Of a stretch of 64,000 bases of DNA, positions 60,908 through 64,000 are shown one piece after another. Where the stretch lies: NCBI RefSeq assembly GCF_016464385.1, contig NZ_JADMLH010000012.1, forward strand, positions 1 through 64,000. The letters are read 5' to 3'. Origin of the DNA: Nucisporomicrobium flavum. GTDB taxonomy: Bacteria; Actinomycetota; Actinomycetes; Mycobacteriales; Micromonosporaceae. The notes under the pieces are model-generated. The model was given only the letters and a program-made list of their open reading frames with translations, was not told where the DNA came from and did no database searches. Both the position numbers and the translations under genes were made by a program. Within the stretch, counting starts at the first letter, position 1; every line of letters starts with the position of its first letter.

Positions 60908-61681
60908 GTGAATCCCGGTCAGGAGCAGGGCCCGCCCCTCCACGAGCAGGACCCGTCGTACCCGTACGGGCCGCCGCCGCAGGAGTTCGGGTTCGAGGCG
61001 CCGGCCCCGGCGCGCAGCCGGAGCCGGGCGGTCGCCGTCACGGCCCTGATCACGCTCGCGATGGCCGTCGCGGGCGGCCCGCTCGGACTGCTCTGGTCGT
61101 GGCTGGCGCCGTCGGTGCCGGTGGTCAACGCGGGGCAGAACGGCATCGTCGTCAACGACCCGTCGCCGGAGGAGTACATCGCGGCCGACGGCTGGTTCAC
61201 CATCATCGGCTTCGGGTTCGGCCTGGTCGCCGCGATCGTCATCTGGCTGGTGCTGCGCCGCGACCGGGGGCCCGCGGTGCTGCTCGGCGTGGTGTTCGGC
61301 GGGCTGGCCTCGTCGGCCACGATGTGGGGGACCGGGCGGGTCATCGGTCTGAGCGCCTGGCACGACTGGCAGCGGCACTCCGCCGTGGGGGACTCGTACC
61401 AGCGGCCGCCGGACCTGCACGCGCACGGGGCGCTGCTGGTGGCCGCCTTCGCCGCGGTGATCGTCACCACGCTGCTGGCCGGCTGGTCCAACGACCCGGA
61501 CCTCGACCGCCCGGGCGCGAAGCCCGGCTACGGCAACGACCTGGCGGACGACAACCTGGACGGCCGCGGGCCGGCCGGGGCGCCGGGCGGCCCGCTCAGT
61601 TCGGGCTCACCGGACGCGCCAGATCCGACAGCGGCACCGGCACCGCCCGCACCCTGGCGAGCAGACCCGCCTCGCGGTTGA
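60908..61681 (+). CDS. Membrane protein, DUF2567-like
   Basis: 257 residues with a Pro-rich N-terminus and four membrane helices (ALITLAMAVAGGPLGLLWSW, GFGFGLVAAIVIWLVL, LLGVVFGGLASSATMWGTG, ALLVAAFAAVIVTTLLAGW). The helix spacing and RDRGPAVLLGVVFGGL fit DUF2567, but I hold this lightly. The last 30 residues are Pro/Ala-rich and are encoded in an 86-bp overlap with the convergent LON-domain gene. Function unknown. Confidence 0.65.
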   Translation: MNPGQEQGPPLHEQDPSYPYGPPPQEFGFEAPAPARSRSRAVAVTALITLAMAVAGGPLGLLWSWLAPSVPVVNAGQNGIVVNDPSPEEYIAADGWFTIIGFGFGLVAAIVIWLVLRRDRGPAVLLGVVFGGLASSATMWGTGRVIGLSAWHDWQRHSAVGDSYQRPPDLHAHGALLVAAFAAVIVTTLLAGWSNDPDLDRPGAKPGYGNDLADDNLDGRGPAGAPGGPLSSGSPDAPDPTAAPAPPAPWRADPPRG

Positions 61682-62303
61682 GCAGCCGCAGCTCGGCGCG
61701 CAGCCGGGCGGCGGTGTCCGGCGCGGCCAGCAGCTCCTGCCGTTCGTCGGTGGTCAGCTGGGCGGTCGCCGCGACCAGGTGCGAGAGCACCGTCGGGTCG
61801 TCCGGCACCTGGTCGAGCACCTCCGAGTCGGGGCGCAGCAGGTCCAGATAGGTCCGGAAGGCGGCCAGCACCCGCGGCGCCAGCAGCTCCGCCGTCCCGC
61901 CGGTCGTCTCCTCCTCGGGCAGCCACTCCACCTCGGCCGTCAGGTACGGGTGCGTCGCCGCCGCGAGGGTGACCACCCGGAACCGCCGCCGCCCGACCGT
62001 CACGATGTCGAAGCGGCCGTCGGGCAGCTCGGTGACCTGCCGCAGCTCGGCGGTGCACCCCACGTCGTAGAGCTCGCCCGTGGTGATCGCCGCTCCCGGG
62101 GGCGCCTCGCCGTCGCTGTCGGCGGGGAGCGCCTCGGAGCCGTGCCGCAATGTCACGACGCCGAACTCATGCGGTTCGGCGTCGGTCGTGGCGACCAGGT
62201 CGCGCACGAGCGTGCGATACCGCTCCTCGAAGATGTGCAGGGGCAGGACCAGGCCGGGGAAGAGCACCGTGCCCAGCGGGAAGACCGGGAGAATCGCGCC
62301 CAC
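61596..62303 (-). CDS. LON substrate-binding-domain protein
   Basis: 235 residues from a GTG. It has the N-terminal LON domain only ([30 protein letters not shown], then [12 protein letters not shown]) without the AAA+ or protease parts of Lon. Such free-standing proteins are common in actinobacteria; some resemble cereblon-type binding domains. It ends DLARPVSPN, conserved in relatives, so the overlap with the convergent neighbour is real. On the minus strand TACGCT ends 6 nt before the GTG, suggesting a leaderless transcript. Confidence 0.85.
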   Translation of the reverse strand: MGAILPVFPLGTVLFPGLVLPLHIFEERYRTLVRDLVATTDAEPHEFGVVTLRHGSEALPADSDGEAPPGAAITTGELYDVGCTAELRQVTELPDGRFDIVTVGRRRFRVVTLAAATHPYLTAEVEWLPEEETTGGTAELLAPRVLAAFRTYLDLLRPDSEVLDQVPDDPTVLSHLVAATAQLTTDERQELLAAPDTAARLRAELRLLNREAGLLARVRAVPVPLSDLARPVSPN

Positions 62304-62309
62304 GGCACG

Positions 62310-62315
62310 AGCGTA
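62310..62315 (-). promoter_or_regulatory. -10 element for the leaderless LON-domain gene
   Basis: TACGCT on the minus strand, 6 nt before the GTG at 62303. Confidence 0.45.
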
Positions 62316-62439
62316 TCGGCATGGTCGCTTTCCGCGCGCGTCCCGGAGCGGTGATCTTTGCCCCGGGCTTCGGCAAAAGCCGCATAGTCGCTCTTCTCAC
62401 TGCCTGGAACCGCGGCGGGAGCCCGCGGGCGTCCCGGCC

Positions 62440-64000
<1,561 letters not shown>

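Overview
The window looks like chromosomal core DNA from a high-GC actinobacterium, most likely Micromonosporaceae and Actinoplanes-like. The evidence is the very high G+C, frequent GTG starts, and actinobacterial gene sets: an ImuA'/ImuB/DnaE2 mutasome, MurT-GatD, MoxR-DUF58-TgpA, a dcw cluster with SepF, YggT and DivIVA, and a c-di-AMP riboswitch ahead of an NlpC/P60 hydrolase. The family assignment is inference. I see no tRNA, rRNA, CRISPR array, prophage or intact insertion sequence.

Layout. 1-7.5 kb: a HEPN-like protein and the translesion operon imuA'-imuB-dnaE2. 7.5-11.7 kb: a subtilisin-inhibitor-like (SSI) protein, the wreck of a TetR gene and a large secreted S8 protease. 11.7-16 kb: methyltransferase, phosphodiesterase, dinB, DUF3040 protein and a GNAT fragment. 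16-21 kb, minus strand: moxR-DUF58-tgpA. 21-25.6 kb: leuS behind a leader-peptide attenuator, then aroA. 25.6-28.7 kb, minus strand: murT-gatD and a VTT-domain membrane protein. 28.7-30.1 kb: a riboswitch-controlled NlpC/P60 enzyme. 30.1-48.8 kb: the division and wall cluster mraZ-rsmH-ftsL-ftsI-murE-murF-mraY-ftsW-murG-murC-ftsQ-ftsZ-yggS-sepF-yggT-divIVA, without murD and pgeF at their usual places. 48.8-57.3 kb: a repeat-rich membrane protein, DUF167, a K+/H+ antiporter, a DksA/TraR-type protein, lspA, an RluA-type pseudouridine synthase, an unknown exported protein and a ParA/MinD-type ATPase. 57.3-64 kb: dnaE1, a membrane protein, a LON-domain protein, hisD and the start of hisC.

How it works together. 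The main theme is envelope growth. The dcw genes make and polymerise lipid II and build the divisome. MurT-GatD amidates lipid II. The NlpC/P60 hydrolase cuts peptidoglycan and appears to be under c-di-AMP control. A second theme is replication and mutagenesis (dnaE1, dnaE2/imuA'B, dinB). Regulation visible in the DNA includes a leuS attenuator, 10-bp-phased MraZ boxes over the mraZ promoter, a 25-bp motif shared by the ftsZ and nlpC/murT upstream regions, a short SD-preceded ORF coupled to sepF, and a set of apparently leaderless genes with a -10 hexamer 6-8 nt before GTG. The least explained element is a 92-bp nested inverted repeat between moxR and leuS.
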